From contig CM007992.1 in NCBI GenBank assembly GCA_002189035.1, positions 1,240,001 to 1,304,000 on the forward strand: 64,000 nt of DNA. Direction: 5' to 3'. The position numbers and the translations under genes were made by a program. Under the pieces are notes generated by a model, which worked only from the letters and a program-made list of their open reading frames with translations, had not been told where the DNA came from and did not search any database. Positions 37,991-51,300 of this stretch are shown here, piece by piece (the stretch's first letter is position 1; the number at the start of each line of letters is the position of its first letter). The DNA comes from Utricularia gibba (taxonomy: Eukaryota > Streptophyta > Magnoliopsida > Lamiales > Lentibulariaceae).

Positions 37991-40679
37991 AAATTGAATA
38001 AGAAGAATGTCCAATTACTAGATGATAGCTGTTGGGACAAATCGACTGGATGGATATCCAAGCTATGATGTAGAAATTGAAGCAAAAGAAGGAAAGAGAG
38101 AGAAGGCAAAGTCTTCTACTTTCTGAAGATTGCATCTATCATATTGTTGTGAACTAGATTGATTACTCTGGTCATATGGGTTGCTATGTTCTGTTTACTT
38201 TTGTCCTCATTGTTGGGCTTATGTAACAGTTCAAGCATTAGGTATTTAAGTAAGTATATTGTAGAAGTAAATTTGTAATTTTTTGTTTTTTAAATGTAAC
38301 AGCGACGAGGGTTCATTTTGGCTTGAACTATTCTTATTTTCTCTTGTGCTTGCTGTAAGTGTAAATGTTGATTTATTGCTCAAATTTACTTCCTATGCAC
38401 AACATCTACAATAGCATATTCAAACACTCCCAGAAAACAGGTTTGATCAAGCCTTAAAAAATAAAAATAATAAAAAGAGGGGTGTTAAGGTCGAAAATCG
38501 GTTCGGTTGGGTTTAACCGATTTGTCAAACACAAATGGAGCTTGAGGGAATCCGATTCACGATATATCAATTTTAAGGTGATGATGAGAACAAGAGAAAT
38601 ATAAAGGCATGGGGGTTTTTGCATGGAAACCACCATGAGACGAAAAAAACCATGATGCTATCGGAGTTCGTTAAAAAAAATGATTTCACTAACGAAGGGG
38701 GAGAAAGATGTACAAGATGGAATGCTGAGAGTTCAACCACTTCTTCTTATTTCCTTATATTTATAGTGGAAGTTGATCTGACCGAGTTCTGTAGCTATCG
38801 GCTACTTTCTACGCCCGGTAACCATATTGTGATCCTGTTGACAAATAACCACCGATTGCGCCGACATTCCTATAATTCGGCTACTTTTCATATTGTCAAA
38901 ATGACTGCTGCTGCCATGCTTTGATACTTATTGGTCTATCATCTTGCAACAGGTTGTCAGGAGCCTTTTGGGACCTTTTTTGACCGATTTCCCCCAAGAA
39001 AAATCGATTTCGTTATTCGCTAACCATAGATTTATGAACACCTTCCAGGCGTGCCTCCACACAACACATGCCGATTTAAGGCCTATCAAAGGGTATCAAT
39101 GAAGAATTCCAGTTCAGAAATTTGTAAAAATGCTATGCAATGATACCATATTGATTTTGGGGGTGGGGTATTTCAATAGGGATTTCAATCCAATCATTTT
39201 TTTCAGCTCTAGACTGTGGCTGTGAAAAAGGATGAGGATTACTCTCCGTTAGGAGCTGGTGAGATTCAATTGAAATTTTGAGAAGGTGCAGATTATGGAT
39301 TGCAGAAACAACCAAACCTAGAGTCGAATCAATTTGGAGCATTTTTTATGGAGTGGCATATTTTGAAAATTCGAGTTTGTAATAGTAGTATTTCTAAGAT
39401 TTTTTACTTCATTGAAAATCATATAATATCATCACCCCATAAGACAAATACTTGATATTCCCAAATTGTTTTGTAAAATTCCCGGATTTTAACTACATCG
39501 TAATTACATTTTTTTATTTAAAAAATTCCTCAATTTTGAATATTATCACAAATTAATAATAAATTACATTTGATATTTTTAATAAATATTAATGTGTGTT
39601 TTTATTCAATAATTGTTTATATGCATTTGAATCTAACGATATATAGTGAAATATTGTTTGCATAAGTTTATATGTAAGTTCATGTGTATATGACTTTTTT
39701 ACTATATTCTTTAATATTTAATTTGAGATTAATTTTTTTTTTCATAATATTTTCTTTATCAACATAATCTTTAATATCACAAGATTTTAAGAAATGTGAG
39801 ATAATCCAAGAATGACGTCAAGTACCTAAAAAAAAGATTCAATCAGACATCATTGACAAAACACATGTAATCTAATACATCTATAAGACTTATGATCAAA
39901 TGTAGAAAAAATATGAATTATCATAAAAAGTAAAATAGATATAATAGAATGATTGATTATATAGTACTACAAAATGATATATTGTGTTATAATTATTATC
40001 GAATAACAATAATTTAAAATAATACCTCAAAAACTTATGGATTTAGTTTTTAAAGTTTACACACATATGTACATAAGCAAGTTTTAACAAGATGTAATCT
40101 TAATCAAAATCTATTTTTCTATATTTTTTTAAACCATTCTTTTGTTTTTTTATCGTTCATTTTAGATTAGTTTTTAAAAAACTCTAAATAATAAATTCAT
40201 TGTGAAAACGATTTTTATGCATTTGTAAAATTAACATCAAATATTAATGTGTTTATTAAAAAAATTTAAGATAAATTAAAGTTCATTTGTTAACAACACT
40301 GACAACACTGAGTTTACAAATGCAGAAAATGTATTTTACCAATGCCATTATAAATAGGGAACTTGTCCTCAAGCCGGCATTCTGTGGCGCCTCCGGATTC
40401 AGAAGAGTTCGTTCGCAGAAGTTGTAGTTGACCTCTGAAAAGCTTGTTGTTGTGGTAGACCACTAGGCTTCCCGGTAGCCGTCGGTGTCCTACTTTAAGC
40501 TCCGCTGCTGAAATATTTGTCGTGTCTTGGTCACTACAAGACCCAATTGAATACCTGAAAGCACCCAATAGCGGCACGGACACGGACGCGGACACGGACA
40601 CGGACACGGGCCCCCTCGTCTGCAAGCTTTTGGCATTTCGTCCCTTTGAACCAGTCAGAGATAGACAACAGCCGCAGAA
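37991..40679. other. Non-genic DNA, largely AT-rich
   Basis: 37991-38420 may be LTR-like or a second element that cut the copia fragment; it is not readable as protein. No gene was recognised in 38420-40310. From about 40310 sequence is GC-richer and includes the promoter and leader of the gene at 40680. Confidence 0.4.
40572..40610. repeat. (CGGACA)n hexanucleotide repeat
   Basis: About six imperfect units within the leader or proximal promoter of the small membrane protein gene, about 70 bases from its ATG. On the minus strand it reads as a Ser-Val repeat in an unlikely open frame. Confidence 0.8.
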
Positions 40680-41571
40680 ATGAGAGAGGAAAAGCCTCAA
40701 GAGGCATCGTCTTCTAGCAGCAGCAGCAGCACACACTCTGGGCCCAAGGTGAACGCCTGGAAAGGAGGAAGCAGACACTATAAGCTGTGGGCTTTGGGTG
40801 CTATTGTTTTTCTGGCTCTCTGTTCCATCCTCACTACCGGGTCTCTACTCCTCAAGGTCTACGCCCAGGCTGCTTCCTCCTCACAGGATGCTTCTGGCCG
40901 GAAGACAGGCGCCGATCTCGACGTTCTGGTAAACAAACCTCTATATCACTCACAGGCTCCCTCATCTTTTAACTGGAGAGGAAGGGTAGATCATTAGTTT
41001 CGAATCAAGTGCTTTAAAAAAAAACGGTTTTGAAACGAACCCATTTCTCCGATCATTCGGTTTTCTAGTACAGTGAGAGCCTTACCTCAGTTGAGTGCTG
41101 AAAGGCATTGCTCTCATGGTATATAAGAGTTGGGTCCGCCTCGGGGTCTCATCTTGTCCTGATTACAGCGTACCTTTTGTAAGGATGGCTTGCAGTTTTG
41201 TCTTCTTTTGGAGGTTTAGGACTTGGAGGAGAGGGAGAAGACAGTGAAGCAGATGTGGAGTACATACCAGCAGCGCAGCAGCAGCTTGGCACAGGTGCAG
41301 AGCTTCTGGAAAGAGGCGTTTGCAGCGGCCTATGAAGAGCTAACCAGCGATGTCCCCGGCGTCCGTGATGCTGCTGTTGTGGAGATCGCCAAGATGTCGT
41401 TGCGCTCCAGACTCGTCATCTTCCACGACTCACCTCCAGGGTTCGTATGTGCAGTTAAGGAGACTGAGCTACACAGACAACTCACTCTCCTCTTCTTGTT
41501 CCTGTGGCAGATCATTACTCAAAGCACAAGAAGCTCGGCTGAGAAAGGCAAACAGAGGAAGGAAACTGTAG
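40680..41571 (+). CDS. Plant-specific small single-pass membrane protein (possibly DUF1195 type)
   Basis: Exons: 40680-40928, 41220-41440, 41511-41571; 176 residues, all phases consistent. The N-terminus is Ser-rich and soluble. A hydrophobic helix (LWALGAIVFLALCSILTTGSL) follows at about residues 36-56, then a soluble C-terminal region. That region holds a conserved-looking block EREKTVKQMW, FWKEAFAAAYEELTSDVPGVRDAAVVEIAKMSLRS, and a basic coiled end LLKAQEARLRKANRG. I recall this block from a plant family of unknown function, probably DUF1195, but the name is not certain. Function is unknown. Confidence 0.75.
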
Positions 41572-42306
41572 CCTGCCGTGGTAATGCACACTGCACGTCC
41601 ACATCATAAAATGCATCTACTATTCATACCACACATCTCTAGTCCCCACGGCGAAGCAGTGAGGAGCCCAGAGAGATGCATCTCATCATAACTCATATCT
41701 TCATCCAAACTTATGCCTCATTTCCCTCAATGCTGTGGAGGGATGGATCACACCAATGTGGAGGAGATTTGACCAATATACCAGTTCATCGATCACAGAC
41801 ATCAAAATATGAAACGAAATCTTCAAATGCAGGAAATTTAATGAAGGAATGAAGCATATTCTAGGATCAACATCCCAACTGTCTATACATCTCAATAAGA
41901 GAAATGAAGGCCTCTCTGTTTCTCTGTTCCACATGCAAACTTATTCATTAGGTGTCATTTTCTTCTTTTGACATTTTTTAAATAAAATAAAGTTTAAGCC
42001 TGAAAAAATATGTAAAAGAAATAGCTATAAATCAACCAGATTACTTCTATTTCCTAAAAAAGTTGGGTAATCAAATCAAATCAAATCAATTCGTTATGCA
42101 AGCCGAACTCGATTACATACATCAGACTTCACATTCCATAACAAACCTGGCGTGAAAGAATATAATCCAGTAATAAAAAAGGTGCTCTGATTTCTTTTCC
42201 ATTGTGGAAAAATTGGAGTATCTACGTCCAGTTCCATTCCATTCCACACCCAAATCTGACGGACAACCCCGCAAGATGAAACGCATTGAGACGATGATGG
42301 GAAGCA
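41572..42306. other. Spacer between convergent small-protein genes
   Basis: Expected to hold the 3'-UTR of both flanking genes. Minus-strand open frames at 41701-41934 and 42122-42469 look incidental; the latter overlaps the membrane-protein gene in another frame. Confidence 0.45.
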
Positions 42307-42699
42307 TCAGAAAATACCTCTGAAGAGAAACCCCCGGAGGCAGGATTGATAATGTGCCATGACAAGTACTAAAACGACGGCAAACGCCATCAGTCCCCAC
42401 GGTGGAGAAGTTGTCCCTGCGCTGGCAACAAACATTGTCCGCCATGCTTCGCTCTGGGAGCTGGACCATAGAGCAGCCATAAGGTTGATCACCAGGACCC
42501 CAACTACAGGCACCACAACCAACCCAAATCGAACCAAGCTTCTTGTTGCCTCCATTCTCTCCTTCAATTGCAAATAGAGGGTTAAGTATACAAGTCCCAC
42601 AAGGATGACTGAAAACACCACTACTTGCACTGGCACTGGCCTTCTTATTGATTCTAGCACTTCATCTCTTGATAGCCAACCCATATCTTGTATCAACAT
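42307..42699 (-). CDS. Small plant membrane protein of unknown function
   Basis: Open for 130 residues from ATG 42699, or 125 from MGWLSRDEVLE at 42684, which looks like the more natural start. It has three to four hydrophobic segments (about VQVVVFSVILVGLVYLTLYL, FGLVVVPVVGVLVINLMAAL and WGLMAFAVVLVLVMAHY) separated by charged loops, for example LQLKERMEATRSL. The C-terminus may be altered if a splice occurs near 42315 (GT after CTTCAGAG). I do not recognise a named family; a membrane location is inferred from hydrophobicity. Confidence 0.65.
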   Translation of the reverse strand: MLIQDMGWLSRDEVLESIRRPVPVQVVVFSVILVGLVYLTLYLQLKERMEATRSLVRFGLVVVPVVGVLVINLMAALWSSSQSEAWRTMFVASAGTTSPPWGLMAFAVVLVLVMAHYQSCLRGFLFRGIF

Positions 42700-43481
42700 G
42701 CGCTACTTCACTGATTGGAATGGAACGGGGAAATCATTGATTATTTATCGTCCAGTTTTTCAATGAGGGAAAAAAGATAACATGATATTCCTAAGATTAT
42801 TCTTGGTAACTGTGCTAATTTTCCTATAGATGCATGTCCCTTGTGCGTAATGTATTTTACCTTGCATGAGCTAAATAACGAATACTTACAAGAAAGCGGA
42901 GAGCCAGAAAGCGCTGGAGTTAGGGATCACACATCCATCAGCACACATGAGATCGTAATATACAGAGTATGTAGAATGTAAATAAAGGACGATCTGAGTA
43001 GTAAGCTAACCGCAAAAGGAAATTAGTTAGGCAATAACAATCTGTAGAAATAGGATCCGAGGTGGAATTTTTTCCCAAGATATGAATGCAAGAAGAAGAG
43101 GAATCCTACCATGCTCTTGGAGGAAGAAAACATTGACACTCCAATACATCCATCTCGAACATGCTCATTATCCTGTACTCAATAAATGGATAAAACAACT
43201 TAACACAACATTGGAACCTGGAAAGGTTTAAATTCTGTTTCTAAATCAACACGTTTATGCAACCCAACTTAATGGAAATAATCTCAGGCTTTATTAGATA
43301 TAAAATGCCAGTAAGAACAATAAGACCATCATCACGATGTGCTACTCCTAAAGTATTTGATGGAGGCAAAAAAAAAAGTGCCATTCTCTTCACCAATGTT
43401 GAGTTCAACGGCCCCCTTCAGAAACAACAGACAAGACAGAAAACTGTACAATGACGATCGATACACATGCAAAGTCTTAGG
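42700..43481. other. Spacer between two minus-strand genes
   Basis: No gene recognised. It would hold the promoter of the small membrane protein and the 3'-UTR of BRE. Confidence 0.45.
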
Positions 43482-46400
43482 TCACTGCTGATTGTTTTGA
43501 TTGCAGAACTTCTTGAAGTTAAGGGCCTCATCTGTCAGAAAGTCACTGAAACAAGAAACCGAGGGGGTGGGGGGTGGGGAATGTCGTCTGTCAGGATCCA
43601 CAGTGTATGAAGTCGGCCAGTGTTTGCTGAGAAAAAGATGAAGTTACTCACAAGATTCGTTCTGCCATTTCTGATGCTTCCCATCTCGGACTCCATGGGA
43701 AATCTGTAAGGATAGGCGACTTCATTGGCACACCTTGCGAATTCAAGTGCTGCATATGAATAGGACCAGTTCGTGTTCAGTTAAGATCAGGAACATGCAC
43801 CAGGAATCTGTAGCATTTGAGGCACATATGCTTGAATCTCATAACATAGACCATTATGATGAGTTGATCAAGCCTAGGACTACATGAAAGATACAAATTG
43901 GCTTAAAAATTCGTTGCCCAACTTTCTTGGAAACCGGGTAGGGATATCTCCTTGCAAGTCCCATTAAATATATGTTTTTTTACAAAAATATATTTCATAC
44001 TATTTTCAAAAAAATAACAATGCATAATAACAATTATATGCAAAATTATATTATTAACATACACTCAAGGACCGACTAATCTAATTTTAATCAACACATT
44101 GAAACATTTGATCCCATGCTTAGTTTTCAAGAAACACTGGTTAGAATACACAGTTCAATTTTTTGAAACCGTGCAATATACAGACGTGCACACCTGTGAA
44201 CTTTGTAGAGATATCGTTGGTTGCTGCTTTGGAAATTGTAGGGGAAGGGAAAAATGAACCTGTAGCAAACAAGAAAGTCAACAGTTTCTATAATGTTGGG
44301 AAAAGTACCGAAGGGCACATGGATACCTATCTTACCAGAAAGGTAAAGCCTGCTGCAGAAGCCAAGAACGATCCTCTCCTGCAGAAAACCTGGAAATCCA
44401 AAGACATATTGAAGCTTATTCTCGAATCCACTAAAGATTAATTTTTCAAAAGCAGACTATGAACCGTATCAGCTTCTAAGGGTCTTCCAAAATGTGGTGC
44501 CAATGCAGTAATGAATTTCCTCCTAGTTTCCACAGATGATACAGCATCCTGAATCTGTCAAAACTAAAGTGAAAAATCAGCAACAGAAAATATTATCGAT
44601 CAAGGCAATTTATTTCACCAAAACTCTTGATCCTGTTACTAACAAATGCAAGATAACACGTGAACACAGAACCTGTGATGTAAGCATCTCTTCTAAAGTG
44701 GGAAGATACTCAGCCATGCACCTGAAAATGAATGAAATAAGTGCTTTTTCTTTCAAGGTCATTGATGCAAGTCAACGGCATGCACCTGATTTATGGAAGA
44801 AGCAGCAAAAACAAATGACAGAGGAACAATTACATATCCATTTATGTACCAATGAAATAGCTCGAAACTTACATTCCGTCCAACCAAGGAGGAAGTTTGA
44901 AATCATCAATTGAGAATAAATGCTTCAACTCTGCAGAGGAGATCAACTTAAGACGTGGTGGAGGAGCTGCAGATAACTTTTTACCAACTGGGAATATGAC
45001 CTGAATCGATACAACAAAATGGTGATCAGCAAATATACTCTGAAACATTAAGAAAACCAAGTTGCATGCTATGCAGGCATTGCCTAAACTTCATGCACCC
45101 ACGCTACATAAAATGATCACACACTTTTTCTCTCACAAGTGATATCCAAAAAATTTCTGGTTTCAATAATCATTCTCAGAAAATAATGAATAAAAAAATT
45201 ATTTGAATAAAAGTTAATTAATGTATCTGCAACCATAAATATATTGAGAACTTTTCTACTACTTGACTATTCAACAACTTGTATAGTAAGAAACATAACT
45301 GGCTGACAGGCTTGTACTGAAAATGACCAGAGGATGCGCATTATGACTAATATAACATTTTCTTTTTGTGAAAAAAAAAATCGAGAAAGTACAGCTGAGC
45401 CAACCTGTAAGTGTATCTTCTGTGGATATTTCCACGTACAACCAGCAACCAATTTATCAAAAGCCATATCCAGTAAAGGTATGGCAAATTTAGCCTCCTG
45501 GAGCAAGGGAATAGCCCAAAGGAAGAGTTAACTCACGTTGACACCAATTCAGAAAAACATTGAAAGTAAAATTCGCCGTGGAATCATTCTTTTATACCTT
45601 TTCACTGCCTGAACTCATGTAAATTTCAATACCCTGGAAAATTAGAAAAACAAAAACACAACATAGGAGCTCAAGTTGCCTCTCATAAGAACGCAATAGG
45701 AAACACAACATGAAATGTTAAAGAGCAAAAGAGTTTGACAGTATGTAACTGATAGTCTACATAGAACTCATTCGAAAAAATATGAAAATTACCTCTCTCA
45801 TGAGCATAGTGTTAATCTCAAATTTCAATCTATCATCACCAAGCTCTCCTATTCGCCTTTTTTGGTAAGTGGCATATGCCTCCCTAGGATGTAAATTCCA
45901 AAAAAAAGTCATTTCTTTTAGGCTTTGAATTTGATACGTTCGTTGAATCATTAAATATGAGTTACACAAGATTAATGGAGAAAATCTAAAGAATCAGAAA
46001 TACCACACAGCATAAGTTAGATAAGCTGCATACGCTCAGAACACAAATATACGTTAAATAGTTGAATATGCCAAGAAGATACTAAATTATAGACACGACA
46101 TGTAGTATTTCGTATAAGTAACCTCCTGTACCATATTCCAGCATCATCAGACACTTAAAAGGAAAAAAGAAACGCACATCCTCTGCGTAAACGACAACTA
46201 TCAGGTAATAGAAGTTAACCTGAGCCCAACAATAAGAGAGAGCAAGCGACTAGGATCCTTGCTGTCCCAGTCCAATAGGCTGTTTGTACGGGATTTTTCA
46301 TCCCCTTCAGAAAACGGCTGAAACATTTCATCTTCTGGCCCAAATATAACATCTGGCTCCGCCAATGGATACATAGCGTTGAAAATTATATCCCCTAATT

Positions 46401-46731
46401 TCAACATTCAAAATGCAGTCACACATAACGGGTTGAAACCAAGAAAACAACGATGGAAAAAAGAGGGAAAGATAAAACCACCAGACTAACATTTGATGTA
46501 GTCAAGGCAATACGGGATGATAAGTGTGAGGCGATCAAGCAGTCTCGGATCTTTGTTTCCAGACCACATTTTTTCCACCTGCAACACTCCGTTTTCTTTA
46601 CCATTTCGTGAAACTGCCCCTAAATCTGTGATAACTTGTCCGATTAAGCGTACCTTAACTGAGAAAGGGCAGTGGCTGATGAGATGGTTCAATTGGGCGC
46701 AAATAAACGGAGGCACAGTGTCGATCGCCAT
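43482..46731 (-). CDS. BRE: BRE/BRCC45, BRISC and BRCA1-A complex member 2
   Basis: Thirteen exons: 46731-46654, 46578-46491, 46394-46220, 45883-45793, 45633-45598, 45497-45405, 45000-44873, 44721-44673, 44554-44465, 44389-44336, 44259-44194, 43749-43652, 43545-43482. They sum to 1110 bases (369 residues) with every phase matching. Landmarks: MAIDTVPPFICAQL, MYPLAEPDVIFGPEDE, DPSRLLSLIVGLR, YQKRRIGELGDDRLKFE, EIYMSSGSEK, AIPLLDMAFDKLVAGC, FSIDDFKLPPWLDGMC, FGRPLEAD, FPWSPRWEASEMAERIFDFL and ALNFKKFCNQ. BRE is the UEV-like scaffold of BRCC36 deubiquitinase complexes that cut K63-linked ubiquitin in DNA repair. Intron 1 (46579-46653) is 75 bases and stop-free. This is the Arabidopsis At5g42470 family. 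Confidence 0.95.
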
Positions 46732-47506
46732 AGCTGGGTCTCCGTCCACTTCAGCTGCAGAGTGAATTTTCAGTTTCACCGGTCTATCTGAGCCATCAAC
46801 GAGAAACCAAAAAGGCGAATAAAAAACTCATTTGTAGGACAAAACCCCTAATTCGACAGCATGCTAACGACTAAGTACATTTTTTTTGGTGATCGATGGA
46901 CATTAGAAAAAAGGGCCACCTCGCACGCAACTTGATGTAATATGTGTAACGTGATATATTTATAACCGTTTGGATCGACTAAATCTACAATATCCCATTT
47001 CGAAACTTATTTCGAATCTGATAGATTAAAAATTCTTTCATACTCGAAAAAAGATCGTGAAATATTTAATCAATAATTCATTATAGAAGTTTCATTTAGA
47101 AAAATGGATATTGTTACTTTGTCTTACATATATTAAAATAAAAAAAATTATACACAGAATATTCACTTTTATCACATAATTTTTTATATGTAACCCTTAT
47201 TCTAATATACTCTATTGCAAAGATGATCCATATGTTACGAATTGATACTTTGTATATTTTGATATTAATAAGATATCATTCAGATTGTTTGAATTTACGA
47301 GATTGTGTATGAAAAAAATGACTACATTATAACATGATCTAGTAATGAGGGTGGGCATATGATAAATGTATGGTAGATTGAGGATCAGAGTTTTATTAAG
47401 GTCTTTTTAAAAATTATTAGGGAATTTTTTTAATATTCTTATTTATATATTTCCTTCTTTTTGGCAAAAAAATAGTTCAATTTAATCTGATCTTATCCTG
47501 CTGGAA
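46732..47506. promoter_or_regulatory. Divergent intergenic region between BRE and the cupin gene
   Basis: 775 bases between two genes transcribed away from each other, so it must carry both promoters. The middle (46900-47450) is AT-rich. No specific element was assigned. Confidence 0.5.
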
Positions 47507-47975
47507 ATGGCTGCAGTTTGTTGCTCAACACTGAACTGCGCGGCGGCAGTATCCATCAGATCCCCAACCAAGAAGCGTGGACTCGGGAAACCTCCCTCCT
47601 TGAGAGTAACGCTGATGGCCGAGAATCATTCAGGCATCGAGATCGTAAGGAACCCACCGGAATCCCACCTCTCCGACCTTGGAGTTCGCGCCTGGCCCAA
47701 GTCTGTAATGTGTATTTCGGTTACCCTGATTCCTGAATCCGTCCTTTGTTTGATTTTGATTTGGGGCCAGGTGGGGGTGCCCCCCAAGCAAGTTTCCATG
47801 GACTTACTCCGCCAAGGAGACGTGCTATCTTTTGGAGGGGAAGGTGAAGGTTCTACCAGACGGCGCCGATGAGGCCGTGGAGATCGCCGCTGGAGACCTC
47901 GTCGTCTTCCCGAAGGGCATGAGCTGCACCTGGGATGTCTCCGTCGCCGTCGATAAGCATTACAAATTTGACTGA
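47507..47975 (+). CDS. Plastid cupin of the DUF861/Cupin_3 type
   Basis: Exons 47507-47700 and 47771-47975; 132 residues. The first 35 or so residues (many Ser, Ala, Arg, few acids) look like a transit peptide. The mature part is a single small cupin barrel: SHLSDLGVRAWPKWGCPPSKF, WTYSAKETCYLLEGKVKVLPDG, EIAAGDLVVFPKGMSCTWDVS, ending DKHYKFD. This is the plant RmlC-like cupin group related to Arabidopsis At4g10300; a catalytic role is not established. The usual His metal ligands of cupins are mostly absent in the seen motifs, which is normal in this group. The frame is intact even through G5 and C6 runs at the start of exon 2. Confidence 0.93.
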
Positions 47976-48336
47976 TGCATCGCAGCTTCCTTCAACCTTC
48001 AATGGCTGTCTTGCACAAGATGCTTATGTACCAAGATTCCACTTATACTCATGGGTGGTGTTGTTTAGAGCTTTGGGAAGGGCAATGGAACTATGAAAAA
48101 ATCTTTGAGATTTGAGAATCATCACTGTGATTGCATCTCCCTCTCTTCGTATTGGGTTTAGAGTACAAGTATCCTCCCTATGTATCAACTACCTGAAACT
48201 AAAACATGGAGAAACATAACAGTTTGTTTATCTCTCCGATCTAACCACAAGAATGAAGTAGCCTAGCAGCTTCTGTGAGACAAGCCACCAGCTGCTTCTA
48301 CTCACTACTCACTCAAGCTAATGGGAGAAGCAAGTA
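47976..48336. other. Short spacer between convergent cupin and PPI1-like genes
   Basis: 3' ends face each other across about 360 bases; nothing else was recognised. Confidence 0.5.
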
Positions 48337-51300
48337 TTAGTAAGTGTGACTTCTTCTCCTTAAATTTACACTGCTAAGTTTACCAACATTTCCGAGCCAG
48401 AAAAGAACCAGGATGAATAGACTTGTGGCACCAACCAGCATCCACTGCTGCCATTTTTTCTTGTTTCTGTTACGTAAATGTGGAGGGACAGATTTTGTCT
48501 TAGGGTGCTTTGAGAATAACCAGCGATTCTGGGGCTTTCTAGGAATGGCATCTATTTCCTTGGTGAGCTCCATCGCAGCTTTATCAGAGCTTGGAGAAGT
48601 CTCACAGTTGTTGCTGATGTCGCTGTTATCAGAGACAGAAGCCTTCTTTCGTTCCATCTTTCGCAGTCTCTTCTCCCGCTTCTGCGTAGAACATTTTAAA
48701 AAAAGTATCCATGAACCTCAAGGCCTCCGAGTTACAGGTATTAATAGCATGCTATATATGTACCTTCTCTTTCTCTTGCGCTTCCTTCAGTGTCTTCATT
48801 TCGGCTCTCTGCTGTAACTTCTCTAACTGGCGTTTCTTCCTCTCACGAGCCTCATTAGCTTTTGCAAGTTCCTCCAGCCGCCGTTGCTCCTTCAGCTCCT
48901 CCTCGGCCTCATGCATTCTTTGCTCTTCTTCCTGAAGTGACTCCACCTCTTTCATGGAGATGGTAATCTCAGGCTCCTCATTATGCTGGTCCTCTCTCAG
49001 AGGGCCATCCACTTCCCGGTACTTGACTTCTGGTACTTCACTAGTTGAACCGCGATAAGGGGCTATTGTTATGAAAGGTATCTCCTCGTTTGAATCTAAA
49101 AATGAATTTGCTGATCTTTGATCAGAGTCGATAGGCTTCCAGATGATTCTATCAACTCCATCAGCATAGCTGGGTAAGCGAGCTGGCTTCTCGTCCGTGC
49201 ACAGAGTTCGGCCACCCAAGGTTCCAAATCTCCGGAGAGTGCTCTTTACACTACACTGGACATACTCACTGCGAAAGCGCTCACTTGTGTTCCACATATT
49301 CATAAAATTTTCCACCTGAAGAGATAAACATAAGCTTTCATGAACCAAGCAAATTTTGCACATGCTCACCAGTTTTCTGAAGGTGATCTGCAAAAATACC
49401 TGACCCAAGCACAACTGATAAAGAGCCTCATTGTTCCCAGCAAAAGCATAATTACTAGCAACTGTGGCATCATCTTTGTACTTGAAGAAAAGCTTGTTCT
49501 GGAATTGAAATTATTGTTATAGCATGATGACAGGCAGTCTTTGTTATGATTAATATTCTTTTTGACTGCATATATATCAAAAGTTTGTGAGATATGATAC
49601 CTTCGTCCAAAGATCTTTTCTCAAATCCTGCAAGTGGGCAAATGCTGCTTGTCGAACATCATCAGCATCTCTGAAGCGAGATCGCAGCTCCTTAATGGCA
49701 GCATTCTCAGATTCATACTTCCTCCCTGCTTCTATAGCAGCTTCTTCGGCTCTCAAGACACCATCTTTCAGAACATCCAACTCCTTCCTTAGAGCCTACT
49801 CATCAGCATCAACAGAAATAAAACTGTATTCTGTCAAAGCTGCATCAAAAGGAGACAGAGAACTAGAAGATCAGACCTTTAAACGCTCCTCAACTTCCCC
49901 CCTCTGTTCAAGAGCTTGATTAATGTCATCTTGACTACCAAGACTAGAGGATAATTGTTCACGAAGTTGCTTCAGCTGCTTGATCTCACGAATGAGCAGC
50001 TTCTCTTCCTTTAAAGGAAGAGTTTCATGTTGTATCATGTTTTCCACTTTTCGAATCTGGAAAAGCAGCATGAACCATTTACTAGAAAGAACCACAATAC
50101 CATTGCAAAGGCACGCTACAATCCATGCAACTGGATGCAAACCTGGATATCAATGTCTCTGATAGACATTGCATTTTTTGCCTTATTGATCACAGAATGG
50201 AGAGAATCTATTTCAAGACGTTTAAGTCGAACTAACTTTCCTGCATTTCTGGCTTCGACAGCAGCATGCTCATAATCGGTAGCATAAGCCTGACTGCTAG
50301 CCTGACAAAGACAGAGATAATAAAGGGGGTTTATTTTCCGCACACCTGAAAGCAACAGGATGAAATTGAAAGAATACAAGATCTCACTCTTCTCCGCTGG
50401 ATGTGATCTTGAATCGCATCCCTGAGTTTGGTTTTCTCATCAACGTGCATCTTAGCAAGCCTTATGTGTTCTCTAATGGTGCTGTCGTCAGATCTAGGAA
50501 TTCTAACCAGAAAGTTGAATGGTTTTGTCTGGGTATCCGTTCTTGCTTCTCTTTCTATCAAGCTGCTACCGTTCTCCTCTGGGGCAGCATCGGTTACATG
50601 GTCAGCATGAAAATTTTGAGATTTCTGATTTACTTGGGAAAGAGTCTTCGAGTCAGAACTTCGAGTTGAGGCTTCAACTTGATCTCCGTTTGCTTCAGCC
50701 TCTGGTAATTTCAATTCGCCATTTCCACAAGGAACGACTTCCATGAGCTTTTCGGAGGAAAGTGGAATGTACTCCGAAGGGTGTGTATGCCCATTGTGGA
50801 TGGGTTCTGGTTCGGTGCTTTGTTCATTTTCAGAACCATTGACACCAAAAAGTCCCATCTCACAACTCCCAGGTTTTGAATCACGTGAAACAACTTTCAC
50901 ATGACAAATCTCAACTTCAGTTTCAGGTACATGACCATTGGAAACAGGGGTCTTGGGAGATTCAGCAGGAGATGTAATTCTGATTATGGAGTTCATAGTA
51001 CCAAAAGCTATTTCACCTCCTTTCAAGAGTGTAGCATGTTCATCATACCTTTCAGCATCTCCATTAACCTGGTTGGCCAAGGAACCCTCCTCTTGTTCCT
51101 TTACATTAACAAATTTCATATCACACAAAGTGCTTTTTGCAGGACTACGAGTCGCCTTCTTGTTTGAGCAGCAATCAGAACCCACGTCAATGGGTGTTGG
51201 TTCAGGAACTTCAAGTTCTGCAATTCCCACAGATTTGGGAGCATCTTTAGCCACATCCCCGGAACCGCCTTGAACAATCCCATCCACTTCTGGACATCTT

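Noticed and set aside
40314-40778. 154-codon minus-strand open frame with Ser-Val repeats
   Set aside because: The repeat part is the translated hexanucleotide tract, and the rest runs antisense to the first exon of the membrane protein gene.
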